From contig NZ_LN651337.1 in assembly GCF_000826145.2 (NCBI RefSeq), positions 933,774-997,773 of the forward strand: DNA of 64,000 bases. Reading direction: 5' to 3'. The first letter of the stretch is position 1; each line of letters starts with the position of its first letter. This stretch comes from Sporosarcina koreensis. Lineage in GTDB: Bacteria; Bacillota; Bacilli; Bacillales_A; Planococcaceae. Both the position numbers and the translations under genes were made by a program. The notes under the pieces are model-generated. The model was given only the letters and a program-made list of their open reading frames with translations, searched no databases and had not been told where the DNA came from. Positions 1-8,875 of this stretch are shown here, piece by piece.

Positions 1-956
1 TGGCCAGTTACAAGCATACCGAGCAGTTCAAATATCTTCGCGATCCAGTACCACGTCTGCTGCGCGCCGTAGACGACAGCCTTCAGCGGATTCTTCTCCA
101 CCGGGCTTGTGTAGTAGACGCCGATCTGGCCGAATGACTGGCCGGCATCCTCGACTTCCTCCGGGGTCACCGTCAATGTTTTCAAGGCCCCGTTGCGTTC
201 CACTTCGATTGTCATTTCCTTTTCAGGGCTGTTCTGGATTTCTTCGGTGAATCCGTTCCAATCCGTCACAGCCCTGCCGTCCGCTTCTTTGACATAGTCA
301 CCCGCCTGAAGGCCGGCCGCCGCCGCAGGGCTGTCTTTCTGGACTTCGGTGATGATCGGTTCGTTCGTCGGCACGCCGTTCAGCAGGCCGAGTGCAAGGA
401 AAACGAAGAACGCCAGGATGAAGTTGAAAACAGGTCCCGCCAATATAGTGAGGAACCGTCCCATGAGCGGCTTCGAATCGAATTGACGATCTTTCGGTGC
501 GATCAGTGTCTTTTCACCTTTTTCGTAGATGACAGCATTTCGCGACACGCTGAAACGGACGAGGTTTTCATCTTCGTCGTATCCTTTGATGAAAAGCTCA
601 TCTTTCAAGTCAGCAGCCTCGGTTTCCAGGAAGAGGATCTCGGGGTTGGAGACATTCGAATTCAAATAGATCTTTGTCACTTCATCTTGGTCGTTCAGAA
701 TCAGACCCACACGATAACCGGGCAGCAGTTCCACGGTATCGAAGTCTTCTCCTGCCATCCGGACATACCCGCCGAGCGGCAGCAGCCGGATCGTGTAGAG
801 GGTTTCCCCTTTCTGGATTCCAAGAATTTTCGGTCCCATACCGATTGCAAACTCGCGGACCATGATGCCTGCGCGCTTTGCGAACAGGAAGTGTCCGAAT
901 TCATGAAAAAATACTAAGGAGCCGAAAATAATTATAAACGAAATAACTGTTCCCAT
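1..956 (-). CDS. rasP: RasP/RseP site-2 zinc metalloprotease, 3' end outside the window
   Basis: This is an intramembrane metalloprotease of the S2P family that cleaves anti-sigma factors and signal peptide remnants in the membrane. The ATG at 954-956 follows a GGTGGG-type ribosome binding site. The N-terminus is a hydrophobic helix running into HEFGH, the HExxH zinc-binding and catalytic motif. Further on are a GPVFNF segment typical of the family and a PDZ domain (SPAAAAGLQAGD). About 318 codons are visible. The C-terminus, including the last membrane helices and the second metal-ligand motif, lies beyond position 1. It is the last gene here of the uppS-cdsA-dxr-rasP series, 45 bp after dxr. 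Family assignment is secure. Confidence 0.93.
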   Translation of the reverse strand, partial: MGTVISFIIIFGSLVFFHEFGHFLFAKRAGIMVREFAIGMGPKILGIQKGETLYTIRLLPLGGYVRMAGEDFDTVELLPGYRVGLILNDQDEVTKIYLNSNVSNPEILFLETEAADLKDELFIKGYDEDENLVRFSVSRNAVIYEKGEKTLIAPKDRQFDSKPLMGRFLTILAGPVFNFILAFFVFLALGLLNGVPTNEPIITEVQKDSPAAAAGLQAGDYVKEADGRAVTDWNGFTEEIQNSPEKEMTIEVERNGALKTLTVTPEEVEDAGQSFGQIGVYYTSPVEKNPLKAVVYGAQQTWYWIAKIFELLGMLVTG

Positions 957-1001
957 TTATACCCACCTTTTCAACCCGTTCAGGCTGTTATACTAAATAC
1001 C

Positions 1002-2150
1002 TTATTTTATCATGGAATGGACGATTTGACGAGTTTGCCTGTCTGTCTCAAGGATGGCTTCAAGGGTTGCGTTCCGGATGGTCTGGTGCTGCTCCATCGC
1101 GCGTTCGACGAGTTCATCGATCTGGACGAATGTGATATGGCCGGCAAGGAACTGGCTGACCGCCACTTCGTTTGCTGCGTTCATCGCCGCAGGCATCGTG
1201 CCGCCGATTCGTCCGGCTTCATACGCAAGCGCGAGTGCGCGGAACCGGTCATAGTCCATCTTCTTGAAGTTCAGCACTGCAATCTCTTCAAGTTTCAGGC
1301 GCTGGGGCGACGCCATCGGGATACGTTCCGGATAGGTCAGCGCATATTGGATCGGCACACGCATGTCCGGTGAGCCCAGCTGTGCCATGACGCTCGTGTC
1401 TTCGAATTCGACCATGGAATGGATGATGCTTTCCTTATGCAGCAGACAGTCGATCTGATCGTACGGCATATCGAAGAGGTGATGGGCTTCGATCACTTCC
1501 AGTCCTTTGTTGAACATTGTCGCGGAATCGATTGTCAGCTTGCTGCCCATTGACCAGTTCGGATGCGCAAGGGCCTGTTTCACTGTGACATTCTGCAGCT
1601 GGCCGCGGGTCAGATCACGGAAACTTCCGCCCGACGCAGTGAGGATCAGACGGGTGATGGATTTCTCCTGCTCCCCGTTGAGCGCCTGGAATATCGCCGA
1701 GTGTTCACTGTCCACAGGCAGGATCGGCACATTTCGCCGCTTCGCTTCAGCCATTACGACATCCCCTGCTGCGACGAGCGTTTCCTTGTTTGCAATGGCA
1801 ATGGCAATCCCTTCTCGGATCGCCGCCAATGTCGGTTTCAGACCGACACTGCCGATGACGGAATTCAGCAGGACATCCGCACCTGAATGGGCGGCTACTT
1901 CTTCAAGGCCTTCTGATCCGTACATGAACCGGATGGACGGGAATTCCGTGCGCAGCATCTCGGCGTCCGCCTTCTCTATGACCGAAATAAGCGGCGGATT
2001 GTGAGTGGCCGCTATCTCTCTCACTTTTTCGATATTGCGTCCGGCCGACATTGCGGCAAGTTCGAATTGTTCCGGATGTGCGGACAGTACATCCAGTGTC
2101 TGCAGACCGATGGATCCGGTTGCTCCGAGGAGGCTGATCTTTTTTTTCAT
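1002..2150 (-). CDS. dxr: 1-deoxy-D-xylulose 5-phosphate reductoisomerase
   Basis: Dxr converts 1-deoxy-D-xylulose 5-phosphate to 2-C-methyl-D-erythritol 4-phosphate with NADPH, the committed step of the MEP isoprenoid pathway in the cytoplasm. The 382-residue protein has normal family length. An N-terminal Rossmann motif ([13 protein letters not shown]) binds NADPH. The central SEHSAIFQ and [11 protein letters not shown] segments belong to the metal- and substrate-binding core. The ATG is preceded by AAAGGGATG. It sits between cdsA and rasP, as in Bacillus, and supplies precursors for UppS two genes upstream. Confidence 0.97.
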   Translation of the reverse strand: MKKKISLLGATGSIGLQTLDVLSAHPEQFELAAMSAGRNIEKVREIAATHNPPLISVIEKADAEMLRTEFPSIRFMYGSEGLEEVAAHSGADVLLNSVIGSVGLKPTLAAIREGIAIAIANKETLVAAGDVVMAEAKRRNVPILPVDSEHSAIFQALNGEQEKSITRLILTASGGSFRDLTRGQLQNVTVKQALAHPNWSMGSKLTIDSATMFNKGLEVIEAHHLFDMPYDQIDCLLHKESIIHSMVEFEDTSVMAQLGSPDMRVPIQYALTYPERIPMASPQRLKLEEIAVLNFKKMDYDRFRALALAYEAGRIGGTMPAAMNAANEVAVSQFLAGHITFVQIDELVERAMEQHQTIRNATLEAILETDRQTRQIVHSMIK

Positions 2151-2170
2151 TGTGAATACATCCCTTTCAA

Positions 2171-2965
2171 TTAGCTGACAAAATGCAGCAGATGAAGGAG
2201 CGGCAGGACAAACAGAAGGCTGTCGAACCGGTCCAGTATACCGCCGTGACCGGGAAGCAGTTTCCCGGAATCTTTCACATCATACGTCCTTTTCAATGCA
2301 GACTCCACCAGATCGCCGAGCTGGCCGATGATCGAAGCGATGATCGTCACTCCGATCAGTACAGCATATGACGGGGAGACCGGTTCAATCATCTGGAATA
2401 TGATCGCAAAGACGACCGCACAGATGATGCCGCCCAAGAAGCCTTCAACCGTCTTGTTCGGCGAGATTTCCGGCCAGAGCTTCCGTCTCCCTAATTTACG
2501 GCCGACAAAATAGGCGCCCGAATCCGTCGTCCAGACAACGACGAGCGCATAGACGATGAAGATAAGACCGGCATCCCGGGTCGCTGTAAGGAAGTAGAAG
2601 CCCATCCCGACATAAAAGGCGGACAGGACTGAAAATGCCGCATCGGAGAACGTGAAGCGGTTTTTGACAATAACAGTATAAATTAATAACAGTAAAATTA
2701 TGATGAAAGCCGCTTCCAGTTTCGTATAGCCGATCGCTCCAAGCCATTCCCGTTCAGCCGTTCGGGGAAGCAGAAGAACCGCCGACAACAGCCATGAGAG
2801 CATACCTTCCGGAGAAGCCAGCCTGATGGACTGCATTTTCAGTAGTTCATGAAGGCCGATTGCAGCAATCGCATAGACGAGCAGCGTGAACGGCACTCCT
2901 CCCACTATGACAAATGGTATGAAGATTGCTGCAGCTATCACCGCGGTAAGTATCCGTTGTTTCAC
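2171..2965 (-). CDS. cdsA: Phosphatidate cytidylyltransferase (CDP-diglyceride synthase)
   Basis: CdsA makes CDP-diacylglycerol from phosphatidic acid and CTP, the branch point of phospholipid synthesis at the cytoplasmic membrane. The 264-residue protein is a string of hydrophobic helices. Near the C-terminus is the family signature region ([24 protein letters not shown]) with the conserved acidic residues. The start codon is GTG at 2963-2965 behind GGGGAGG, and it overlaps the uppS stop (GTGA). This suggests translational coupling to uppS. Confidence 0.96.
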   Translation of the reverse strand: MKQRILTAVIAAAIFIPFVIVGGVPFTLLVYAIAAIGLHELLKMQSIRLASPEGMLSWLLSAVLLLPRTAEREWLGAIGYTKLEAAFIIILLLLIYTVIVKNRFTFSDAAFSVLSAFYVGMGFYFLTATRDAGLIFIVYALVVVWTTDSGAYFVGRKLGRRKLWPEISPNKTVEGFLGGIICAVVFAIIFQMIEPVSPSYAVLIGVTIIASIIGQLGDLVESALKRTYDVKDSGKLLPGHGGILDRFDSLLFVLPLLHLLHFVS

Positions 2966-3756
2966 TTGAGATCCTCCCCTTCAAGACTGCCAAACCGCCT
3001 GCTGCGTTTTTGATAATCCTCTAGTATATCCAGCATCGTGTTCTCGTTGAAATCCGGCCAGAGCACTTCGGTGAATGCAAGTTCCGCATACGCCAGCTGC
3101 CAGAGCATGAAGTTCGACAGACGCACTTCCCCGCTCGTACGGATCAGCAGGTCAGGGTCTGGCAGATGCCGGGTCATCATTGCATCGCCTACGGTTTCTT
3201 CTGTGATATCATCCGGACGCAGTTCTCCGTTCTCCAGCTGACGGGCAATCCCTTTGACGGCTTCCGCGATTTCAAAACGGCTGCCGTAGTTCATCGCGAA
3301 ATTCAGCACCATCCCGTCATTGGCCGATGTTTCTTCGATCGCTTTCTCGATCGCTTCTTTCGTATGGGCCGGCAGCAGTTCCGCACTGCCGATCATTTCG
3401 ACTTTCACGTTATTTTCAACCAGCTCCGGAAGATACGTCGTCAGGAATTCACCGGGAAGTTTCATGAGGAAATCGATTTCCCGCTTCGGACGTTTCCAGT
3501 TTTCCGTTGAGAATGCATACAGTGTCAATACCTGCACACCGAGCTCATTCGCAAACAGTGTCGTCTTCCGGACAGTTTTCATGCCTTCATGGTGACCTGC
3601 TATGCGGGGCAGCTTACGGCTTTTCGCCCATCTGCCATTGCCATCCATGATAATTGCGATATGGGCAGGCATCGGCTTCCCTTTTACAGCTGCAAGACGC
3701 TCTTCGGCTGCCGACGGGAACGCCGTTGTTTTCTTGCGCAGCAGTTTATCGAACAT
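2962..3756 (-). CDS. uppS: Isoprenyl transferase / undecaprenyl diphosphate synthase
   Basis: UppS is a cis-prenyltransferase that elongates farnesyl diphosphate with isopentenyl diphosphate to C55 undecaprenyl diphosphate, the lipid carrier for peptidoglycan and teichoic acid synthesis. The motif IIMDGNGRWAK carries the catalytic aspartate, about residue 38. The C-terminal RTSGEVRLSNF motif is the diphosphate-binding segment. I place the start at ATG 3754-3756, just after GGAGGAAAAACT, giving 264 residues. An upstream in-frame start at 3780 has no ribosome binding site. It overlaps cdsA by 4 nt and follows the frr terminator. Confidence 0.96.
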   Translation of the reverse strand: MFDKLLRKKTTAFPSAAEERLAAVKGKPMPAHIAIIMDGNGRWAKSRKLPRIAGHHEGMKTVRKTTLFANELGVQVLTLYAFSTENWKRPKREIDFLMKLPGEFLTTYLPELVENNVKVEMIGSAELLPAHTKEAIEKAIEETSANDGMVLNFAMNYGSRFEIAEAVKGIARQLENGELRPDDITEETVGDAMMTRHLPDPDLLIRTSGEVRLSNFMLWQLAYAELAFTEVLWPDFNENTMLDILEDYQKRSRRFGSLEGEDLK

Positions 3757-3833
3757 AGTTTTTCCTCCACTCGACGGCAATTCAATTCATTCATCCTCTT
3801 TATCCTATCAAACTGACGGGAAAGTTGCATGCT

Positions 3834-3862
3834 AAAAAGGACGTCCTGTGCTTAGGACGTCC
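3834..3862 (-). terminator. Rho-independent terminator after frr
   Basis: The arms GGACGTCCT and AGGACGTCC form a perfect 9-bp stem with a 6-nt loop, followed on the minus strand by a run of five T. It lies 22 nt past the frr stop and separates pyrH-frr from uppS. Confidence 0.88.
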
Positions 3863-3883
3863 GATAAAATAGAAAGTTACTGT

Positions 3884-4441
3884 TCAGATTTCCATAATCT
3901 CTTTTTCTTTGTCTTCCGCGAGACCGTCGATTTTGGAGATGTACGCATCCGTCAGCTTCTGGACTTCTTCGCTGTAGCGGCGAAGTTCGTCTTCTGTGAT
4001 TTCGCCGTCCTTCTCCAGTTTTTTGAGTTCGTCATTGGCATCCCGGCGGATGTTGCGGACTGCGACTTTCGACTCTTCGCCGTCTTTTTTCACTTCTTTG
4101 ACGAGCTCTTTCCGGCGTTCTTCCGTCAGTGCCGGCACTGCCAGGCGGATGACAGATCCGTCATTCGAAGGCGTGATGCCGATATCCGACTTCAGGATCG
4201 CTTTTTCGATTTCACCCAATGTCGTTTTGTCGTATGGCTGGATGACCAGCAGGCGTGCTTCCGGTACGGAAATACCCGCCATTTGGTTCAAAGGTGTCGG
4301 GGCACCATAATACATGACGGAAATACGGTCAAGCAAAGACGCGTTCGCACGTCCGGCACGGATGGAAGCAAGTTCCCTTGTAAGTGACTGGATCGCTTTC
4401 TCCATGCGTTCAGTTGTCTGATCCATTACTGATTTTGGCAT
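3884..4441 (-). CDS. frr: Ribosome recycling factor
   Basis: RRF works with EF-G to split post-termination ribosomes. The 185-residue length and sequence match the family, including the N-terminal triple-helix segment around [22 protein letters not shown] and the long charged C-terminal helices. The start is ATG 4439-4441 (MPKSVMDQT) behind GGGAGGAACTGAAC. The longer in-frame reading would run back into pyrH without its own signal. Two bases separate it from the pyrH stop, so the two genes are co-translated. A terminator follows. Confidence 0.97.
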   Translation of the reverse strand: MPKSVMDQTTERMEKAIQSLTRELASIRAGRANASLLDRISVMYYGAPTPLNQMAGISVPEARLLVIQPYDKTTLGEIEKAILKSDIGITPSNDGSVIRLAVPALTEERRKELVKEVKKDGEESKVAVRNIRRDANDELKKLEKDGEITEDELRRYSEEVQKLTDAYISKIDGLAEDKEKEIMEI

Positions 4442-4443
4442 GT

Positions 4444-5166
4444 TCAGTTCCTCCCAACGACTGTACCGATCGTTTCGCCGCATACAGCCTTTTTAATGTT
4501 TCCTTCTTCCATTATCGAGAATACTACGAGCGGGATATCGTTGTCCATACAGAGAGTGGACGCTGTGGCATCCATCACCTGGAGTCCTTTGCTGATCACT
4601 TCGAGATACGTGAGCTGTTCATACTTCACAGCTGTCGAGTCGATCATCGGATCTGCCGAATAGACACCATCGACATTATTCTTGCCCATCAGGATGACAT
4701 CCGCTTCAATCTCAGCTGCCCGCAATGCTGCTGTTGTATCCGTCGAGAAGTACGGATTGCCCGTACCTGCCGCAAAGATGACAACCCGATTCTTTTCGAG
4801 ATGGCGGATCGCTTTCCTGCGAATGTACGGCTCAGCCACCTGGCGCATATCAATCGAGGACATCACCCGTGATTCAGCCCCCAGTTTTTCAATAGCATCC
4901 TGGAGTGCCAGAGCGTTCATGACAGTTGCAAGCATTCCCATATAGTCGGCAGTCGTCCGGTCCATCCCCATCTCGCTGCCGACTTTCCCGCGCCAGATGT
5001 TGCCGCCGCCGACTACGACAGCGACCTCGATACCGAGATCCAGGACTTCCTTCACCTGCACGGCGACGGATTTGATGATTGCAGGAGAAAGGCCGAAGCC
5101 CTGCTCTCCGGCGAGCGCTTCTCCGCTCAGTTTTAACACGATCCGTTTGTATGTAGGAGTGCTCAT
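4444..5166 (-). CDS. pyrH: UMP kinase
   Basis: PyrH phosphorylates UMP to UDP, the first step from de novo pyrimidine synthesis towards UTP and CTP. It belongs to the amino acid kinase family, unlike other nucleoside monophosphate kinases. The 240-residue protein begins [12 protein letters not shown], the phosphate-binding loop, and carries GGGNIWRG and a conserved uridine-binding region. The start chosen is ATG 5164-5166 behind GATGGGGGATACAT. The upstream in-frame extension (MCSLFF..) is not expected. It lies immediately downstream of the tsf terminator and upstream of frr. Confidence 0.97.
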   Translation of the reverse strand: MSTPTYKRIVLKLSGEALAGEQGFGLSPAIIKSVAVQVKEVLDLGIEVAVVVGGGNIWRGKVGSEMGMDRTTADYMGMLATVMNALALQDAIEKLGAESRVMSSIDMRQVAEPYIRRKAIRHLEKNRVVIFAAGTGNPYFSTDTTAALRAAEIEADVILMGKNNVDGVYSADPMIDSTAVKYEQLTYLEVISKGLQVMDATASTLCMDNDIPLVVFSIMEEGNIKKAVCGETIGTVVGRN

Positions 5167-5199
5167 ATGTATCCCCCATCGTTTTGGTTTCGGTTTTCT

Positions 5200-5229
5200 A
5201 AAAAAGAGGGAACACAAAATGTGTCCCCT
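5200..5229 (-). terminator. Rho-independent terminator after tsf
   Basis: On the minus strand the arms AGGGGACAC and GTGTTCCCT pair over 9 bp (one G-U) around the loop ATTTT, followed by CTTTTTT. It lies between the tsf stop and the pyrH ribosome binding site, so pyrH must rely on readthrough or a promoter I could not place. Confidence 0.82.
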
Positions 5230-5248
5230 GTCAGTTGTATAAGTGGAA

Positions 5249-6136
5249 TCAGTTGCCTTTGTTCACTTGGCTCATGACTTCGTCCGCAAAGTTGTCTTCA
5301 CGCTTTTCGATACCTTCGCCGACTTCATAGCGGATGAATTCCTTCAGTGTGCCGCCAGTCGAAGCGATGAATTCGCCGACTTTCTGGTCTGAGTTCTTGA
5401 CGAATGGCTGATCGAGTACGCAGATCTCTTCGAAATACTTGCGCAGACGGCCTTCCACCATTTTCGCAACGATGTTTTCCGGCTTGCCTTCGTTCAAGGC
5501 CTGCTCAGTCAGTACTTTGCGCTCATGCTCGACTTCCTCTTCGGAAATCTGGTCATGTGAGATGTATTTAGGGTTCATGGCTGCGATGTGCATAGCGACA
5601 TCTTTCGCAGCTTCTTCATCAGTCGATCCTTCCAGAAGCGTCAGTACGGAAATACGGCCGCCCATGTGCAAGTATGCACCGAAAGCATCGTTGTCTGTCT
5701 TTGTACGGATTTCGAAACGGCGGAGTGTGATCTTTTCACCGATTTTCGCAACTGCATTGGAAATGTAGTCAGCAACGACCTGTCCGTTTTCCATTTTGGA
5801 AGCAGTCGCTTCTTCAACAGTTTCCGGCTTCGTCGCAAGAAGGTGATCAGACAATTCTTTGACAAGTGTCTGGAACGCTTCGTTTTTCGCAACGAAGTCT
5901 GTTTCAGCATTGACTTCAAGGATGACCGCTTCGTTTCCGCGGACTTCGATTGACGTTGTACCTTCCGCTGCAATGCGATCGGCTTTCTTCGCTGCGCTGG
6001 AAAGTCCTTTTTCACGCAGGAAGTCGATTGCTGCTTCCATGTCTCCGTTCACTTCAGTCAATGCTTTTTTGCAGTCCATCATACCTGCGCCGGTTTTTTC
6101 ACGCAGTTCTTTTACCATTTGAGCTGTAATAGCCAT
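5249..6136 (-). CDS. tsf: Elongation factor Ts
   Basis: EF-Ts exchanges GDP for GTP on EF-Tu. The 295-residue protein has the N-terminal UBA-like module with the signature [13 protein letters not shown] and the TDFVAKN motif that contacts EF-Tu, followed by the two dimerisation-type subdomains. The ATG is preceded by AGGAGGAATTCAAC. It follows rpsB in the standard rpsB-tsf arrangement, although a strong hairpin lies between the two genes. Terminators on both sides could set its level apart from rpsB and pyrH. Confidence 0.98.
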   Translation of the reverse strand: MAITAQMVKELREKTGAGMMDCKKALTEVNGDMEAAIDFLREKGLSSAAKKADRIAAEGTTSIEVRGNEAVILEVNAETDFVAKNEAFQTLVKELSDHLLATKPETVEEATASKMENGQVVADYISNAVAKIGEKITLRRFEIRTKTDNDAFGAYLHMGGRISVLTLLEGSTDEEAAKDVAMHIAAMNPKYISHDQISEEEVEHERKVLTEQALNEGKPENIVAKMVEGRLRKYFEEICVLDQPFVKNSDQKVGEFIASTGGTLKEFIRYEVGEGIEKREDNFADEVMSQVNKGN

Positions 6137-6180
6137 GTTGAATTCCTCCTATTGGACCATTTAGTGTAGGCTGTTCTCCT

Positions 6181-6219
6181 AAAAAAGACGATAAGTGGGG
6201 GTTGGCCGCTTATCGTCTT
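6181..6219 (-). terminator. Terminator/attenuator between rpsB and tsf
   Basis: The arms AAGACGATAAGCGG and CCACTTATCGTCTT form a 14-bp stem with one G-U pair, followed by six T on the minus strand. It lies directly after the rpsB stop. Because tsf is needed in stoichiometry with EF-Tu, partial readthrough is likely. That is inference. Confidence 0.85.
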
Positions 6220-6229
6220 ACCGTTTCTA

Positions 6230-6964
6230 TTACTCTGCAGCTACTGCTTCTGATTCTTCTGCTTGAGCAGTCTCTTCGTCTTCACCCTGTTTAGACTCGA
6301 TCAATGCATCCGCCATTTTGCTTGTCAGAAGGCGGACTGCACGGATTGCATCATCGTTTGCAGGGATGACATAGTCAATCTCATCCGGGTCGCAGTTCGT
6401 GTCCACGATGCCGACGAGTGGGATATTCAATTTATGAGCTTCTGCAACTGCAATACGCTCTTTGCGCGGATCCACTACGTAGATTACGTCAGGGATCTGC
6501 TTCATATCACGGATACCGCCAAGGAACTTAACGAGGCGTTCGTGTTCTTTTTTAAGCTGGGAGACTTCTTTTTTAGGAAGAACGTCGAATGTGCCGTCCT
6601 CTTCCATTTTTTCAATTTGCTTCATCCGTGCGATACGCTTCTGGATTGTGCCGAAGTTTGTCAGAGTACCGCCCAACCAGCGCTGGTTGATATAGTACAT
6701 GCCTGCACGTTCCGCTTCTTCCTTGATAGCGTCCTGGGCTTGTTTCTTCGTACCGACGAACAATACCTTACCGCCGTCAGCACCGACCTGGCGCATGAAG
6801 TTATAAGCTTCTTCAAGCTTCTTCACTGTTTTCTGAAGATCGATGATGTAGATTCCGTTCCGCTCCACGAAGATGTATTTCTTCATTTTCGGGTTCCAGC
6901 GGCGTGTCTGGTGTCCGAAATGCACACCAGCTTCAAGCAATTGTTTCATTGAAATAACTGACAT
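6230..6964 (-). CDS. rpsB: Ribosomal protein S2 (uS2)
   Basis: S2 is a 30S subunit protein that binds late, at the head-body junction. The 244-residue protein starts [27 protein letters not shown], the classic S2 N-terminus, and ends in a glutamate/alanine-rich acidic tail common in Bacillota. The ATG is preceded by AGGAGGAAAACACA. It follows the last gene of the fla/che operon and has its own candidate promoter in the 142-bp leader. Strong hairpin termination follows. Confidence 0.98.
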   Translation of the reverse strand: MSVISMKQLLEAGVHFGHQTRRWNPKMKKYIFVERNGIYIIDLQKTVKKLEEAYNFMRQVGADGGKVLFVGTKKQAQDAIKEEAERAGMYYINQRWLGGTLTNFGTIQKRIARMKQIEKMEEDGTFDVLPKKEVSQLKKEHERLVKFLGGIRDMKQIPDVIYVVDPRKERIAVAEAHKLNIPLVGIVDTNCDPDEIDYVIPANDDAIRAVRLLTSKMADALIESKQGEDEETAQAEESEAVAAE

Positions 6965-7073
6965 TGTGTTTTCCTCCTGTTTGGTTGGATTCCTCCGTGC
7001 AGATCATCCGCAGTGAGCGACCTTCCGGCACCATCTCCAGCGTCCCGGCACGTGTGTAGTAATACCATTTGCT

Positions 7074-7103
7074 ACTATAACATACGACCCGTGATCAGTG
7101 CAA
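7074..7103 (-). promoter_or_regulatory. Candidate SigA promoter for rpsB
   Basis: On the minus strand TTGCAC, 18 bp, then TATAGT preceded by TGT (an extended -10). It lies just after the swrB stop and leaves a leader of about 100 nt before rpsB. No terminator separates swrB from rpsB, so flagellar readthrough is also possible. Confidence 0.6.
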
Positions 7104-7106
7104 CCA

Positions 7107-7640
7107 TTACTGTTTGAATTTCAGGATGAGCTCTACTTCCGTCTTCCCTTTGCCGAGACGGCTCGCAATCTCCTCAGGAGAAATCCCTTCGCTATGCAGC
7201 CGGTAAACTTCCTCGAACGCAGCATCCGTACGGCCGTCCTGTCCGTGTCCGCCACCTTGTTTGCGCGCAACAGCCGATGCAGCCGGCCCTTGCTGGGCTT
7301 GATAGGAGTTCATAACCTTCAGCACCGGCGGCTTTGGCGGTTCGAAATCAGCAGGCTGCCTGTCCGGCCCTGGTGCCGTCTGTGCCTCATGAGTCTGAGC
7401 GGCCGGTTTTCCGGCCGCAGAGGAGCGGTCCTTCAGCTGTCCGAGCTCTTCGATCAGCCTGTCATTCTCTTCTTTGACATCTGACATATACAGCGCCAGA
7501 CTGTCTTCCATCTCTTTCATGAGCTGCTTCTGCTGCTTTTCCGTATTGTCCAGCCTGGAAAGCCGCATATACAGCAGTGCAATGAAATAGAAACTGCCGA
7601 GCTGGAGGATGAACAGGAGCACTAGGAATATAGCTGTCAT
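7107..7640 (-). CDS. swrB: SwrB-like membrane-anchored protein at the end of the fla/che operon
   Basis: The position after sigD matches swrB (ylxL) of B. subtilis, a membrane protein needed for efficient flagellar assembly and swarming. The protein has one N-terminal membrane helix (TAIFLVLLFILQLGSFYFIALLY), a coiled-coil charged stretch, a proline/alanine-rich low-complexity middle, and a conserved C-terminal helical motif (HSEGISPEEIASRLGKGKTEVELILKFK) resembling the DUF6115/SwrB C-terminus. Start ATG 7638-7640 lies 4 nt after the upstream stop, behind GGGTGATGG, giving 177 residues. Overall sequence conservation is weak, so the name rests on position, topology and the C-terminal motif. 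Confidence 0.75.
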   Translation of the reverse strand: MTAIFLVLLFILQLGSFYFIALLYMRLSRLDNTEKQQKQLMKEMEDSLALYMSDVKEENDRLIEELGQLKDRSSAAGKPAAQTHEAQTAPGPDRQPADFEPPKPPVLKVMNSYQAQQGPAASAVARKQGGGHGQDGRTDAAFEEVYRLHSEGISPEEIASRLGKGKTEVELILKFKQ

Positions 7641-7644
7641 CCCA

Positions 7645-7950
7645 TCACCCGCTAAAATCCACAAAGCCGCCTTTGTACGGATGGCTTAAGGTGGATTCTT
7701 TCTGATTTTGTTCCGTCTGCGGACGTTCGTCACCCGTTTGTCCGCTGCCTGACTGCTGATTGTTATTATGCATCTTTTCGGACTGCGCACTGTCCATTAC
7801 TGTGTTCCGCTGTTTCCGGGCTTGTGTTTCCGTCTGGGCGGCGGCCTGCTGATGGTTCAGCGCAGACTGCTGGTTTTTCTGCTCCGTGACTTTCCCCGCA
7901 TCGAACGTCTTCGGAATCGCAATCTGCAGTTCGATCGATTTCAGACTCAT
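7645..7950 (-). CDS. Small glutamine-rich protein of unknown function between sigD and swrB
   Basis: This 101-residue protein has a start-stop overlap with sigD (ATGA at 7947-7950) and ends 4 nt before swrB, so it is translationally part of the operon. The N-terminus (MSLKSIELQIAIPKTFDAGKV) and the C-terminus (HPYKGGFVDFSG) look ordered. The 60 residues between are rich in Q, N, S, T and E and look disordered. I see no membrane segment and no catalytic motif. The B. subtilis operon has no gene here as far as I know. A role in flagellar or sigma-D regulation is only guilt by association. Confidence 0.7.
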   Translation of the reverse strand: MSLKSIELQIAIPKTFDAGKVTEQKNQQSALNHQQAAAQTETQARKQRNTVMDSAQSEKMHNNNQQSGSGQTGDERPQTEQNQKESTLSHPYKGGFVDFSG

Positions 7951-8726
7951 AGGATCCCCCGATCCAGCACTTCCGGCAGCAGGACTTTCCGCAGCTTGAA
8001 CAATGCTTTCGAATGGATTTGAGATATCCGGGAAGTGGAAAGACTCAGGATCTCACCGATTTCGGTGAGCGTCATTTCCTCCGAATAGAAAAGGCTGAGC
8101 ACAAGCTGTTCGTTCTCGTTCAGATCCTTGATCTTCTGAACCATTTCACCGAGCAGTTCCGTTTTTACCGCCTGCTGTTCCGGCGTGACTGTCTTCTCGT
8201 CTTTCAGCACGAAGCTTTTGCCGGCATCCTCTTCGTCGTCATTCATCCGTTCATCGATTGACAGGATACTTGCAAAGTAATGCTCATGGACGGTCTGATA
8301 GACATCCGCCACCTCAAGGCCGGTATGCTCTGCAATTTCCTCCGGGGTGGCACTCCTCATCAGCTTCTGTTCCAATTTGCTGATCTGTTCTTCCAGCTTC
8401 TTGGACTTTTCGCGCGAGGACCTCGGCAGCCAATCTTCCTTCCGCAGGCCGTCCAGTATACTTCCCCGAATACGGAATGACGCGTATGTATCGAACTTCA
8501 GATCCCTGGAGGGGTCGAATTTCGTGAGCGCGTCGAATAGGCCCTGGTATCCCAGGCTCTTTACGTCGTCTCTTGAAACATTCCTGGGCAGGCCGGATCC
8601 GATCCGCTGGACATGGTAGTTCACAAGCGGCATATATTTGCGCACGAGTGCATCCCCTGCGTCGGGATCCCGTCTGCTAAGCCAAAGTTCCCAGTGATCA
8701 TCCTCGGACAGTTCCTTTTTCGCCAT
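7947..8726 (-). CDS. sigD: Flagellar sigma factor SigD (FliA family, sigma-28)
   Basis: SigD directs RNA polymerase to late flagellar, chemotaxis receptor and autolysin promoters and is held inactive by FlgM until the hook is complete. The 259-residue protein has region 2 (KYMPLVNYHVQRIGSGLP, and FDTYASFRIRGSILDGLRKEDWLPR), region 3, and the region 4 helix-turn-helix (LTEIGEILSLSTSRISQIHSKALFKLR). I prefer ATG 8724-8726, preceded by GCGAGGGATTCT. Another ATG at 8744 would add six residues but lacks a good ribosome binding site. A terminator and a candidate promoter lie between it and cheD. Confidence 0.96.
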   Translation of the reverse strand: MAKKELSEDDHWELWLSRRDPDAGDALVRKYMPLVNYHVQRIGSGLPRNVSRDDVKSLGYQGLFDALTKFDPSRDLKFDTYASFRIRGSILDGLRKEDWLPRSSREKSKKLEEQISKLEQKLMRSATPEEIAEHTGLEVADVYQTVHEHYFASILSIDERMNDDEEDAGKSFVLKDEKTVTPEQQAVKTELLGEMVQKIKDLNENEQLVLSLFYSEEMTLTEIGEILSLSTSRISQIHSKALFKLRKVLLPEVLDRGIL

Positions 8727-8778
8727 AGAATCCCTCGCTTCCATGCTAAACGGTATAATGTATTCCTAACTATTGAAC

Positions 8779-8810
8779 AGTATAGCAAAACAGGCATCGT
8801 AAAGACAGTG
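8779..8810 (-). promoter_or_regulatory. Candidate extended -10 promoter for sigD
   Basis: On the minus strand the -10 TATACT is preceded by TGC, an extended -10. No clear -35 is present; the hexamer 17 bp upstream is a poor TGTCTT. It lies between the cheD-distal terminator and sigD, where a new start of transcription would be needed if termination is efficient. Confidence 0.4.
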
Positions 8811-8831
8811 TGCAGAAAGTATATTCATCAC

Positions 8832-8865
8832 AAAAAAACAGCAGTTTCATCTACTGAAACCACTG
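8832..8865 (-). terminator. Terminator between cheD and sigD
   Basis: Minus-strand arms CAGTGGTTTCA and TGAAACTGCTG form an 11-bp stem with two G-U pairs and a 5-nt loop (GTAGA), followed by seven T. It lies 10 nt after the cheD stop, inside what is otherwise one long flagellar operon. Confidence 0.78.
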
Positions 8866-8875
8866 TTGCCTGCTT

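Noticed and set aside
4442..5217. Longer N-terminal forms of frr and pyrH given by the open frames
   Set aside because: The shorter starts have strong ribosome binding sites and match family lengths. The extensions read through upstream signals or the tsf terminator.
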